Assembly: GCA_033239125.1 (NCBI GenBank)
Contig: BSWB01000004.1
Coordinates: 30,377,501-30,441,500 of the forward strand
Length of the DNA: 64,000 nt
Direction: 5' to 3'
From: Fagopyrum homotropicum
Lineage: Eukaryota > Streptophyta > Magnoliopsida > Caryophyllales > Polygonaceae
Shown: piece after piece, positions 31,672-42,800 of the stretch
How the letters are laid out: each line of letters starts with the position of its first letter
How positions within the stretch are numbered: the first letter of the stretch is position 1
Program-made: the position numbers and the translations under genes
Notes under the pieces: generated by a model
What the model saw: the letters and a program-made list of their open reading frames with translations, nothing else
Told to the model about the DNA's origin: nothing
Database searches by the model: none

Positions 31672-33966
31672 CTAACCCGTCGGTACTGGGGTAGCGGCTA
31701 ACTCCGCAAAGAACTCAGGATAATTACGTCTAATGCTCTCCTCTGTCTCCCAGGTAGCCTCATCAACTCCTCGTCTAGACCACTGAATCCTCAGCATCGG
31801 TATCTCCTTAGAACGCAGGCGCCTAACGCTACGCTCTAGGACGGCTACTGGATACTCCACAAAAGTGTGGTCTGGCTCAACTATCAGATCCTCGTGACTG
31901 ATGACGTGTCTAGGATCCGGTATGTACTCTCGCAGCTGAGATACATGAAAAACCGGGTGTACTCCCTCCAATCTCGGTGGCAGTGCTAGACGGTAGGCAA
32001 CCTCTCCGACTCTCTCTACGATCTCAAATGGACCGACATACCGGGGACTCAGCTTCCCCTTAATGCCAAAACGTCTAACTCCTCTCGTAGGTGACACCCT
32101 CAACCACACCTGTGCACCTACTCTAAACTCCAAAGGTCGACGCCTTTTGTCGGCGTAGGACTTCTGACGACTCTGAGCTGCTAACATCCTCTCCCGGACT
32201 AAGGCAATCCGGGCGATGTCGTCCTGTATCTGATCTGGTGCTACTCCATCAGCCTTGCTAGGCTCATCCCAACATAGCGGTGTACGACATTTCCGCCCGT
32301 ACAAAGCCTCATAAGGTGCCATCCCAATAGATGCATGCCATCTGTTATTATAGGAAAACTCTACTAGTGGGAGGTGATCTGGCCATACTTGTCCCCAATC
32401 TAGCACACATGCCCGCAACATGTCCTCTAGGGTCTGGATGGTCCTCTCTGACTGACCGTCTGTCTGTGGGTGGTAGGCAGTGGTAAAGTGAAGACTCGTA
32501 CCCAGAGCAGTATGTACCTGCTGCCAGAACCTCGAGGTAAAACGTCCATCCCTGTCGGATACGATAGTCCTCGGTACTCCATGGAGTCTCACAATATGCC
32601 TGGTGAACTCCTCTGCTAGACGACTTACCGGCCACGTTTCCTTAATCGGAATGAAACGTGCGGTCTTCGTCAGACGGTCTACTACCACCCAAATGGCATC
32701 AAAACCTCTGCTGAGCCTCAATCCAGTGACGAAATCCATAGAAATATCTTCCCACTTCCAGTGTGGTACTGGAAGTGGGTGCAGCTCTCCTCCGGATCTA
32801 CGGTGCTCAATCATGACCTGCTGACAGGTCGCACACTGAGCTACATAACGGGCCACATCGGGCTTCAATCCGCCCCACCAGAAGGAACGTCTCACATCCT
32901 TATACATCTTACTCGCTCTTGGATGTACGGAGTACGGTGTCGCATGAGCCTCACCTAGTATCCTCTGTCTCAGCTCACTGTTTGATGGCACACAGACACG
33001 GTCCTGTCGTCTCATTACTCCATCGGCACCAATAGTGAACTGAGGTGCCTCATCTCGTGACATCCGGTCTCGGATCCGGGTCAACATCGGACAGGTCTCC
33101 TGCTTCTGTCGGATCTCATCCAACAGGTCAGGAAGTAACTCTAAGGTGGCTAACTGATGAGCTGTATCGGGGAACTGGATCTCTATCTCCAACCAAGCTA
33201 AGTCTCTCTGTAACTGTGGCTGTACTGTCAACCGAGCTATCGCCTTCTCCTGAGGCGTCTTCCAACTCAAAGCGTCGGCAACTACATTCGCCTTTCCGGG
33301 GTGGTAAAGAATCTCAAGGTCAAAATCCTTGATCAACTCTAGCCACCGCCTCTGGCGGTTATTCAACTCCCGCTGAGTGAATATGTACTTCAGACTCTTA
33401 TGGTCTGTGAAGATCTGACAGGTCGCTCCATAGAGATAATGACGCCAGATCTTAAGAGCGTGCACTACTGCTGCTAACTCCAGGTCATGAGTGGGGTAGT
33501 TCTCTTCATACGTCTTCAGCTGTCGAGACGCATATGCTATAACCTTACCCCTCTGCATCAAGACACACCCCAAGCCCAGCTTGGATGCATCACTGTACAC
33601 TACGAAGTCCTCTGTACCCTCAGGCTGTGCTAAGATCGGAGCAGACGTCAATCTCCTCTTCAGCTCATCAAAACTCTGCTGACACGGCTCAGACCAGACG
33701 AACCGAGTAGTCTTCCTTAGGAGGGAGGTAAGTGGTCGGGCGATCAGGGAAAACCCTTCCACAAACCGACGGTAATACCCTGCCAATCCAAGGAAACTGC
33801 GAACCTCCTTCACATTCTTCGGAGGTTGCCAAGAAGACACTGACTCAATCTTCGCCGGGTCGACCTTAATCCCCTCGGCAGTCACTACATGGCCAAGGAA
33901 TGCCACCTCTGACATCCAGAACTCACACTTGGATAGTTTAGCATATAGCTGACTATCCTGTAGAAT
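31672..33966 (-). CDS. pol: Element D Pol, distal part: RT end, RNase H, integrase, chromodomain
   Basis: Open frame continuing directly from the in-frame TAG at 33967-33969, so it has no start codon of its own as a Pol product (the first Met is at 33915). In order: RT thumb (EVRSFLGLAGYYRRF), RNase H (SDASKLGLGCVLMQ, TDHKSLKYIF), integrase zinc region (H...CATCQQ), integrase core (SMDFVTGL, VSDRDGRFTS, E in GQSERTIQ), and a C-terminal chromodomain of about 50 residues ending near NYPEFF. Chromodomains of this kind are known to steer integration to methylated-histone chromatin. Apart from the stop upstream, no break is seen. Confidence 0.9.
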   Translation of the reverse strand: MLQDSQLYAKLSKCEFWMSEVAFLGHVVTAEGIKVDPAKIESVSSWQPPKNVKEVRSFLGLAGYYRRFVEGFSLIARPLTSLLRKTTRFVWSEPCQQSFDELKRRLTSAPILAQPEGTEDFVVYSDASKLGLGCVLMQRGKVIAYASRQLKTYEENYPTHDLELAAVVHALKIWRHYLYGATCQIFTDHKSLKYIFTQRELNNRQRRWLELIKDFDLEILYHPGKANVVADALSWKTPQEKAIARLTVQPQLQRDLAWLEIEIQFPDTAHQLATLELLPDLLDEIRQKQETCPMLTRIRDRMSRDEAPQFTIGADGVMRRQDRVCVPSNSELRQRILGEAHATPYSVHPRASKMYKDVRRSFWWGGLKPDVARYVAQCATCQQVMIEHRRSGGELHPLPVPHWKWEDISMDFVTGLRLSRGFDAIWVVVDRLTKTARFIPIKETWPVSRLAEEFTRHIVRLHGVPRTIVSDRDGRFTSRFWQQVHTALGTSLHFTTAYHPQTDGQSERTIQTLEDMLRACVLDWGQVWPDHLPLVEFSYNNRWHASIGMAPYEALYGRKCRTPLCWDEPSKADGVAPDQIQDDIARIALVRERMLAAQSRQKSYADKRRRPLEFRVGAQVWLRVSPTRGVRRFGIKGKLSPRYVGPFEIVERVGEVAYRLALPPRLEGVHPVFHVSQLREYIPDPRHVISHEDLIVEPDHTFVEYPVAVLERSVRRLRSKEIPMLRIQWSRRGVDEATWETEESIRRNYPEFFAELAATPVPTG

Positions 33967-36597
33967 CTACAGCACTGTCCTCAAGTGTCCGGCATGCTCC
34001 TCTCGACTTCTAGAGTAAACTAGAATGTCGTCGATGAAGACCACTACAAACTGGTCTAAGAAGTCGATGAAAATCCCATTCATCAACTCCATAAATACTG
34101 CTGGCGCATTAGTGAGCCCGAATGGCATCACTACAAACTCATAATGACCATACCTAGTCCGGAATGCCGTCTTAGGTATGTCCTGATCTCTCACCCTCAG
34201 CTGGTGATAACCCGATCTCAAATCTATCCTCGAGAACACTGACGCTCCATGCAGCTGGTCCAGCAGATCATCTATGCGAGGCAATGGATACTTATTCTTG
34301 ATGGTGACCTTGTTCAACTCTCTGTAGTCGATACACAGTCTCATCGATCCATCCTTCTTCCTCACAAACAGCACTGGTGCGCCCCAGGGAGAAACACTAG
34401 GGCGTATGAAGCCCTTCTCTGCTAACTCCTCTAACTGCTTCTTCAGCTCAAGCAGCTCTATCGGGGCCATGCGGTACGGGGCCTTCGAGATCGGTCTCGT
34501 GCCCGGCTCTAACTCGATGCTAAAATCCACACTCCTCTGTGGGGGTAGCCCTGGTAAGTCGTCCCTGAAGACCTCTGCAAACTCGCATGCGACTGGTATC
34601 TCCTCTACTGTCAGGCTCTTGCGCTCCTTCATGGCATAACACCAGAAGGCCTCGCAACCCTGTGCTATCAATCTGGCTGCCCTCACTGCACTGATGACTG
34701 AGCCGGACTTTCCGAGGTCCCAACCTCGGAATATAACTCTGTGGCCCTCCTCTGTGGCAACCGTCACAGTCCTCCTACCAATATCCAAGACGGCTCCATG
34801 TCTAGTCATCCAATCTATCCCTAATATCACGTCCTCATGTGCTAGGGGCATGACTAGAAAATTTACTAACCAAATCCGGCCTCCCAAGTGAATAGGGCAG
34901 TCAAAAATCTCTTGAGATCCTCTCACCTTACCCCCATCTGGTAACCCAACCACAAAAGGTACACCCTCTACTGTAGCTAAGGACAGCCTATCTACACATG
35001 CATCTGATATAAAGGAGTGCGTGGCACCCGTATCAAATAAAACGCGCACAGGTAAGTCATGGATCCAAATAGTACCTGTGGTCGCAGGTGCTGCAGGCTG
35101 CTCAGTGTTCCTCAGCTCAAACACTCTCGATGGTCCTCCTCTGGTGTCAGTGGTACTACCACGTCCTCTGCCACGACCTGATCCCTGTGCAGTACTGTAT
35201 GAAGCAGGATGTCCTGGAGCCCGGTACTGCTGCTGCTGCTGACTCGGAGCTCGGTACTGAGGGGGTCTCTGTACACTCTTCTCAGCACCTGCAGGAGAAG
35301 ATCCCTGCTGAGAAGAAGCCTTGCCCTGACGGCAGAAAGTAGCCCTGTGTCCCGGCTTCCCACAAGTAAAGCAAGTGACCGGTGGTTTCGGGCAGTCCGG
35401 CTTAATGTGATCACGGCCACCACAGTTAAAGCACTGTCGATCTCCACTGGGTGTCCGAACTGTAGAGTGGTAGCTGGACCTCCCCTGAGTCTGTCCTCTA
35501 CTATAGCCTGCTACTGCTCCACTGCTACCAGCATGTCCTGTCCTCTGCCGCTTATCCGGCCCACTAGACTGTGCTGCTTTCCTAGAAGCTGGTCTATCTC
35601 TCTCATAAGCAGAGGCCCTATCCTGATAATCAGACAAGGTCTCACAGCGGAATCCAGCCAGGTAGGATCGGGTACTCTCTCTCAACCTCCTGGAGAAAAG
35701 ATAAACATGCTGCTCTTCTGGAGGTGCAGACGGTCCAAGCAAAGTCAACTCTTTCTGAAACTTCTTTATGGCTGCAGCAATCGGGATATCCTCGAATCCC
35801 GCCTCAATGAAATCCTGGAATCTCTCCCTCCTCAGCGAAACTGGGCAGTACCTGTCTCTAACAATGGTCTTCATCTGCTCCCAGCTGGTGACTCGGCCAC
35901 GAATGGTACGCCACCATGAATGAGCATCATCTGTGAAGCAGGTCTGTATCAAATCCACCTGTCGGTCCACGGGGCAACGTATTGCCTCCAAAGCAGTCTC
36001 AATCTTCCCTATCCAGTGCTCCACCTCTAGCCCTATCTCCCCGCTGAATGAGGGAACCTTCTGAGAGTTGAAAGCCTTCAACCACTCATCCGGTCTCGGT
36101 GCTCTGACCCCAGTAGGTGCTCTATCAACATCAGCCCTCCTCTCAAATACAGCCGGCACCTGAGACACTCCCTGTGTCACCTGAGCTGACCTAGCCGGCT
36201 CCACTGGTGGTACCTGAGTAAGCCTCTCCACTCTGGCAGCTTCCTCCCTGCGCTCAACATAGGCTCTGAACTCTCTATACTCCGATGCTCCAATAGAGAC
36301 ACGTCCCGACTCAGTAGAACGAGCTCCCTGCGCTCCCGACCTAGCGGCGGGCACCGGCCTGACCTCGGGGCCTACACTCTCAGCTACTTCCTCTACAGCA
36401 ACCTCTGGTACGCTTGCTGCAGGTGGGTCATCTCGAGGAACTCGTCCTCGACCTCTCCCTAGTGGAGGTCTACCCACACGACCACGCCCTCTGACAGTAG
36501 GGGTGCTATCAGCTCGATCCTGTCTGACTGGGGGAAGGGGGGGACGACCCCTACCTCGGCCAGTCACTTGTGCAGCCCTAGTACGTGCCATCTGCAC
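33967..36597 (-). CDS. gag-pol: Element D Gag-protease-RT, proximal part
   Basis: 876-codon frame. Arg/Gly-rich basic N-terminus (about 1-55); Gag capsid domain (about 190-325, including HWIGKIE and the WWRT region); two CCHC zinc knuckles, CFNCGGRDHIKPDC and CFTCGKPGHRATFC (about 395-425); aspartic protease with DTGATHSF near 519; and RT from about 700, with LCIDYRELN, MPFGLTNAP and the FIDDILVY catalytic box near 854. It ends at TAG 33967-33969, just after the catalytic box, where the family continues. ATGs lie at 36597 and 36591; the second gives the usual MARTR start. Gag and Pol are one frame, as in most chromoviruses. Confidence 0.9.
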   Translation of the reverse strand: MQMARTRAAQVTGRGRGRPPLPPVRQDRADSTPTVRGRGRVGRPPLGRGRGRVPRDDPPAASVPEVAVEEVAESVGPEVRPVPAARSGAQGARSTESGRVSIGASEYREFRAYVERREEAARVERLTQVPPVEPARSAQVTQGVSQVPAVFERRADVDRAPTGVRAPRPDEWLKAFNSQKVPSFSGEIGLEVEHWIGKIETALEAIRCPVDRQVDLIQTCFTDDAHSWWRTIRGRVTSWEQMKTIVRDRYCPVSLRRERFQDFIEAGFEDIPIAAAIKKFQKELTLLGPSAPPEEQHVYLFSRRLRESTRSYLAGFRCETLSDYQDRASAYERDRPASRKAAQSSGPDKRQRTGHAGSSGAVAGYSRGQTQGRSSYHSTVRTPSGDRQCFNCGGRDHIKPDCPKPPVTCFTCGKPGHRATFCRQGKASSQQGSSPAGAEKSVQRPPQYRAPSQQQQQYRAPGHPASYSTAQGSGRGRGRGSTTDTRGGPSRVFELRNTEQPAAPATTGTIWIHDLPVRVLFDTGATHSFISDACVDRLSLATVEGVPFVVGLPDGGKVRGSQEIFDCPIHLGGRIWLVNFLVMPLAHEDVILGIDWMTRHGAVLDIGRRTVTVATEEGHRVIFRGWDLGKSGSVISAVRAARLIAQGCEAFWCYAMKERKSLTVEEIPVACEFAEVFRDDLPGLPPQRSVDFSIELEPGTRPISKAPYRMAPIELLELKKQLEELAEKGFIRPSVSPWGAPVLFVRKKDGSMRLCIDYRELNKVTIKNKYPLPRIDDLLDQLHGASVFSRIDLRSGYHQLRVRDQDIPKTAFRTRYGHYEFVVMPFGLTNAPAVFMELMNGIFIDFLDQFVVVFIDDILVYSRSREEHAGHLRTVL

Positions 36598-36840
36598 GAA
36601 TAGTAATAACTACAGTTATAAACTAGCTAATCTATCATAACATTACAAGTCCATAATTATTCTAAGATTACCGAGATCCGCAGAGGTAGTGGTGGTCGTC
36701 CGTACTTTCTATCCCAACCCGACTCTGTATGTATTTAAAACCAAAATTTTTCGTTGGAAAACTCAGACCCCTTTCGGGTTCTGTTTATTTACTTATACGA
36801 CCTTTTTAGAAGATTCAAGTGCCATTGTTGCCAACCTAGA
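36598..36840 (-). other. Element D leader
   Basis: About 240 bp between PBS and gag. On the minus strand it contains ACAATGGCACTTG, an AACAGAACCCG motif and a GTACGGACGACCACC motif. All three have counterparts in the leaders of B (28450-28510 and 39826-39870) and C (51640-51800). Confidence 0.8.
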
Positions 36841-36852
36841 GCTCTGATACCA
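36841..36852 (-). other. Element D primer-binding site, initiator tRNA-Met
   Basis: TGGTATCAGAGC on the minus strand, three bases from the 5' LTR. Confidence 0.88.
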
Positions 36853-39309
36853 TGTTGTAACACCCCAAATTTTACAACTTAGGGAGTTACTGGTTAGGAC
36901 CGCACAGTGGGACCCGACCTTAGTTTGACAACAACTTAACATGATCTTACAACAAGGCACAGATAAGGAAAAACTAAAAATCATAAAATAGTTTTTATCA
37001 ATGCATGAATGTGACCAGATCAACTACAGCCGGAAAAGTAATATATCAAAGTACGAAAGGAAACGATGTTCAACTGAAAACCCACAAATGCAAAAACTGC
37101 AAAACGTCCTAAAGTACGACACCCCGGCTGACCACTACCATCTGGATCACTCTGCATCTGCTCTAACCTGTGTCAAATCTAAACAACATATCAACCGTTA
37201 GCTAACTAACCAAATATAAGCAAAATGATAACAGCACAAACACAAGCAGAAACAAAAATAAACAAACATCATGCTGGCACTCAACCAATTATTATCTGTT
37301 ATTTAAGTGATTCACATTATTCAATTTAAGTTGTGGCACGAAAACTATTATTAGTTCTCGCCTCCGTTCCTTATCCAACTGGTGTAGGTATAGCTGACTT
37401 CCTTTGGTAGCATCACTACAAACCATGTGTGGACTAGTCCCGAAAGAAACCCCCAGCGCCCTGCGAGCTACTGAGCGGAATGCCACCGCCCGTTACTCTT
37501 AGGCCAAAAATACAGGTCGGTATTTATATATCACCACCTATCTCTCTAACATGTCAATCACACACCACCATCATCATTTATACTCATATTTAGCAGTCAG
37601 CTAAGTAAGCCCAAAGGACTTACCTGTTATAACGCTCGACTCTTTAATAATCACTCGCTCTGTAAACTGTACCCACTCAGTTGCCTGTCAAAAGCGATAA
37701 GTGTGTTAGCACACTTTCACGTAGATAGAAGTCTAAAACTTCTAATATCAAAAAGTATTAGGACGTACTAGTTACAGTATTAGTTTTAGGGTAAAATGAC
37801 CATTTTACCCTTGGTTCCGATTTTCTCGAAGATCCTAAAATTCATGTCCAAACTCCTATGTGAAGTTCTAAAATACATCCTAACTCTTAGAATTTTATTA
37901 GGTGCGAAACTGACATTTTTCCTATGTTCTATTTTCCGGAAGAACCGAAAAAGGTTTAACTTCGGCTCTAAATATAAAATTCTTAACAACTTATAAAATT
38001 TCCGAATTAAATATCTAGATCATCTATGAGGTTCCATCTAGCCTTAGAAGAAGGAATTTCTCCAAACTGTTCAGCCGAAGTCTTTATAATAATTCCCAAA
38101 GTCGGTTCCTCACTCTACTTTCTTATACTTAGTCAAATTTTTAAGTTTAATAAAACTGCTCAACTACCTAACTTCGGGAGCTCGTAACTTTCAATCCGAC
38201 CGTTCATTTCTCTCCAAATTTTAATATGCTAAACTACATATATCCGTCTACAACCTATCCAAAATTCAACGGTGGATCTTTACTCAAACGTTTTATAATT
38301 GATCGACAAGATGGGCTGTTCGGAGCCTACGAGCTGAAGGAAATTAAAATGAATTACAGCAGTCTTTTGGCTTATCATTTCATGTGAAATTCCAGCAGCT
38401 ACTTAACACTTATTTTATCTAAGCTGAAGGCCAAACAACAGTAGCTTAAATACATTCTGACACAATATAGCTAGAGACATTACAATCTAGTTGTAAAGGG
38501 AGCAACAACCAACATACAGAAATATTTACTCGCTGCAGTAGGTTGGCTCTGCGTTCTTTGATTCCTGACTCGCAGCCTCACAATGGTTTACGTTGCTGAA
38601 GCGAAACAAAAGAAGGGAGATCACTACTCCGATTGATTAACAAGTGAGGAAAGGCGAGTAGAGAAAGACCTACCGGAGGGTGTATGCAGAAGGTTTCCGT
38701 AAGGTCCTATCTCGTCTTAAGCAACTGGAGGCTCACTTCCGTGGCTGCAGTTTGGGCACAGCAACGTCGATCGAAGAGGCGAGAAGAGAAGGATGGTGAG
38801 GCTGTACGCAGATGGGTCAGCACAGAGATTGAATTGAACCCGGAAAACAAATAAAAACGCTGCACTCACTTGGTTCCGGTAGGGAGATCAGAATGTAGTC
38901 GGATGATTTGGAGCGGCTGATTGTGTACCGAAGAGGGCGGACCAGCCGTGCAGAAGAAGGGACAACAATGGTGGCTATGGCCAACGAATGGGACGTTCTG
39001 TCTGTGAAGAGGGAATCGATTGCAGCAATGGTGGTAGGCGGATCTTTGAGTACGTGCAGCAGTTCGTGAAGAGGGAATCAGATCGTGATTTGGTGCAGTT
39101 AAGAGGGGAGAGAATCTCTCACTTGCCTGTTACAGAAGATAGGAGGGAGAGGGGCGTCCACGTCCGTCTGGCTTTCCTAAGTTGCTGGCTGTTCCCCACG
39201 GAATGGGCTGGACAGTTGCAGCTGCTGCTTTGCTGGGCTGAGCGGACAAGGCAGCTGACTGTTGGGCTGCGTAGGGGCTGGGCGGATACCTTTCAGCTTC
39301 TGCTTTGCT

Positions 39310-39515
39310 GGGCTGCGCAGGGCTGGCGGACAATTGCAGCTGGGCTGCGCAGGGGCTGGCTGAAGCAGGCGGACTGGGCTGCGCAGGGGCTGGCTGAAGC
39401 AGGCGGACTGGGCTGCGCAGGGGCTGGCGGACAAGTGCAGCTGGGCTGCGCAGGGGCTGGCGGACAAGTGCAGCTGGGCTGCGCAGGGGCTGGCTGAAGC
39501 AGGCGGACTGGGCTG
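39310..39515 (-). repeat. 33-34-bp minisatellite in D 5' LTR
   Basis: As in the 3' LTR, with an extra CGGACAAGTGCAG-type unit at about 39460-39492. Confidence 0.85.
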
Positions 39516-39632
39516 GTTAGACGAAGGTAGACGTAGCCCGGTATAAATTGTAGTTCGAAATCGAGAATCCGAAATTAATGTGCGGAATAACCGGGTACGG
39601 AATATTTACAGTTTAGGTTTAATTACGAGTTT

Positions 39633-39669
39633 TATCATTTTATGTGAAGGTAAGTCACATAAAATGATA
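39633..39669. other. 37-nt hairpin 1 in D 5' LTR
   Basis: Same 15-7-15 structure as at 31310-31346. Confidence 0.85.
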
Positions 39670-39824
39670 GACTTATAACAAGTTCCATCATTTTATGTGA
39701 AAGAAGTCTACATAAACTGATAATTTTCATCCTAATATGTCTAACTAAGTAGACGGATATGAATTAATAGATCGAGATCTATTTATTAACGTACCAAGAC
39801 GGAATAAAAATTCCGGATTTTACA

Positions 39825-39829
39825 ATGTA
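39825..39829. repeat. Target-site duplication ATGTA, right
   Basis: Matches 28561-28565. Element B's leader resumes here. Confidence 0.9.
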
Positions 39830-42800
39830 CGGACCACCACTCCTTCCGCGGATCTCGGCAGCTTAGTTTATTGGATTTTGATATGTATATATGTATATAT
39901 AGTCGTATATGTGGATTGTAATTGCATGATGGACGTGATTATATGTATATTATATATGTAGACTATAATATATGTTTTGGAGTTGTTATGTATAGTAGTG
40001 GCATGTCCTTATATAGGTATATGCTTATATATGTGGTATGATAGGATCTGATTAGATTTGGACCTTGTATTGTTGTAATGTATTTTCTGGATTTGGCATA
40101 TTAGTAGTGATATGGACATAGGACCTATATAGTCGTTTATACGGATTCTTATTATATATAGTAGTAGATAGTACGAGACCTAATAGAAAAGATGATAGTA
40201 TGATATCATCACCTTTAAGTCGACATCGTTGGTTTGGGATAGCGTTCATTTTTGGAGGAGTACGCTCAAGTATCGAGTTGGGCATTTCGTGCTGACGAAC
40301 ATCATGGCGTTTCTCGGATTCCTACAAAAGGACATCGAAGAGGAGGATTAGAGATGACGTAAACGAAGGACAACCAAGTGAAGGAAAACTCGAGACAACT
40401 TAAGAGAAATCGAAATGAAGACCATCCAAGGAAAAGGAGTAACATTAATGTGCCGAAGTGGTTCCAAAGAAACTAGGATTTAAAGACAACAAGACCAATG
40501 TAGATAACGAACTTAAAGTTCTTCAAGAAGACGCGTGAACAACTAAAGATACGAATCAAGGAAAAGATGGGGACATTCTAGCAAGGTTAAAGGTGATATC
40601 CCATTAAGATGTGAAGTTTCTTAGACGCTCCTAAGCATTGAAGTCAAGATGAGAAGAGTGATCGGACCATTTGCTAAATATTTAAAATACCGTAAGTTAA
40701 TCTTACGAGGTACCAAAAAGTAAAGTTAAAACATTACTAGAGTTATGAGACTATGGGCATGGTGGGGATTCACGTAGAGTTGACCGGTTTTCGTTATGAT
40801 GATAAGGCTAAGAAAGACCAATAAGGAAGAAGAGTGAGTAGATGTTGGTCCCGGGAGGATGAGAAACACAACAAGAAGCTCTTGATTAGAGAAAGACTTA
40901 AGATACCAACTAATAGGGACGTGAGTGGACAATAACTAAGGATAGAATATTAGAGGAGATACACTTGCAAACATCATTAAGGATATGGAAGAGTGCTTAA
41001 GCCTATGAGGGTGGTAGAGTTACCTTACAAAAGAAGAAGGAAGCGGGGAGTGTAGATCGAGCTAGTAGAGTTGAAGTATAATACACCGTGAGGGTAGCTT
41101 TCATGAGAATGATAAGCCATTGAACTTGGAGAAGGTCAACGATAAGCTAATCGGTGATAACCGAGAATGCACAGGTGCGGGTTGTATACCGGTGATTGTA
41201 GGTGGGGAGAGTAATCCAGGACATGGGATCATGAAGAGGAGTAACTAGAACATGGAATATTCGTGGTGGTTGAATGTCGGCAATAAAAGGTATATCAAGG
41301 GAAGTGCAAATAGCTTAATCATGTAGCAATGTATCGATCCCAACGAGTGATGGTAATGTACCTTGTGGAGGGACTGTAACGATCTGGTGCGACTTTTTTA
41401 GGTCATGGGAGCAGCATAATGGGGGAAACGACACGTATAAGAACTATTAAGGTTTAACGAGAATGGAAGAGGAAAGAGGAGCGGGAGGAAAGAGAGGTTT
41501 CTATAGTTGATGTACGTAAAGGGGAATACATAAAGAGGATGCGTGGTATGTTGAAGATGCATGGTATGTTGTGCTAATGAAATGGAGGGTTTGTTTTCGT
41601 GAGAAAAAAAAAAAGATGAGATAAATGCTTCAAACTCACATGGAAGAGACATGGTGGCTATGGCGTGAAAGGGAGTACCTAGATTAGGGCAACACTTCAA
41701 GCTTGGAATTACGATGTGAGTGTTTGGTGGAGTAATGAGTGGATCTTTCTGTGATTATGGTTGGAAATTTTGCCTGAAGGCATACTAGTATGGTTGTGAA
41801 GCTGTTCATGGATACCAAGAGATACATAAGGTGGCCAAGGAGAATAAGAGAAGACTCGGGTTTTGAAGTTGGATGTCGATATAGGATATATAAGGAGTAC
41901 ATGAAAGATCGAGGTTAGAGCCTCTGAGCCTACTTGAAGAAAGGATGTCTATGGTGAAAGCTTATGTAGAATAAGAGGAGTTCCTCTCATAGGTTGGGAT
42001 GTCAGAGAAAGCGAAGAAGATAAGGGCAATTGTTTTAAAGCACGGTTACATTATGGTAGTTTGGACCCTTATGGCTGCACATAAGTAAAAAACCTTAAAA
42101 GATTTTTACAATCATGTCATCAAAAAGGGAGAATGAGATTAAGTTAAAGGGATACTTAAATAAGGCTCCAAGAGTCAAAAGACTCGAGCAAGTCTCTCAA
42201 TTTCAGGAGGTGAAGAATCTTGAAAGAGAACGGTCAACATTGTAGCTACAGATGGAACAATATACGTGTTTAAAGGATGTCACCTGAATAGATCGAGGTA
42301 GATCAATTCTGTCATGACCACTTGTGAAGTGATAAGACAAGATTGTGTCGGTTAATACGATATGTGACGGGAAGAGAAAAGATGGGACCTGAGATACCAC
42401 AGAGTCTTAATAAGTAGGATTGTGGATTTTTCCACTAAGGTCGAGCTTGACTCAATTCCGAAATCTAAGGCGCCGTATGGAATGGCCGGTGAAGAAACAC
42501 GAGTTGTGGAAGCAATTGAAGGAAAACTATTGCAAGATCTTGTTGATGAGGGTTCAATAAGAACAATGCACTGCCATAGAGAACACCAGACGATATCGTA
42601 AACTCTTGATTTGAAGTTCATATTGGAATATATCTTGAACTTTTGATTTGAAGGTCATGTTGGGATATTTCTTGAATTCTTGATTTGAACTTATTATGGA
42701 AGACACCAGTTTGCAAAAAGAGAGACGATTGTCTCCGTTTGTACATCGATTACCCTAAGCCGAAAAAGATAACAATGAAGAACAAGTATCCCTTACCACA

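Larger units (their letters stand above)
28566..39824 (-). mobile_element. Element D: near-complete chromovirus (Tekay/Del-like)
   Basis: 11.26 kb on the minus strand, nested in B's leader. The 5' LTR is at 36856-39824, the 3' LTR at 28566-31501, the initiator-Met PBS at 36841-36852 and the PPT near 31505-31515. A gag-pol frame runs from 36597 to 31672 and ends in a chromodomain, which marks a chromovirus. The clade is inferred from LTR ends, PBS and Gag style. The LTRs differ by about ten substitutions and one 33-bp repeat unit, so it is younger than its host B. One in-frame TAG interrupts pol. Confidence 0.92.
36856..39824 (-). repeat. Element D 5' LTR
   Basis: 2969 bp, the same as the 3' LTR apart from about ten substitutions and one extra 33-bp minisatellite unit. 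One substitution (near 39716) falls in an arm of hairpin 2. Hairpin 1 (39633-39669) is intact. Confidence 0.92.
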
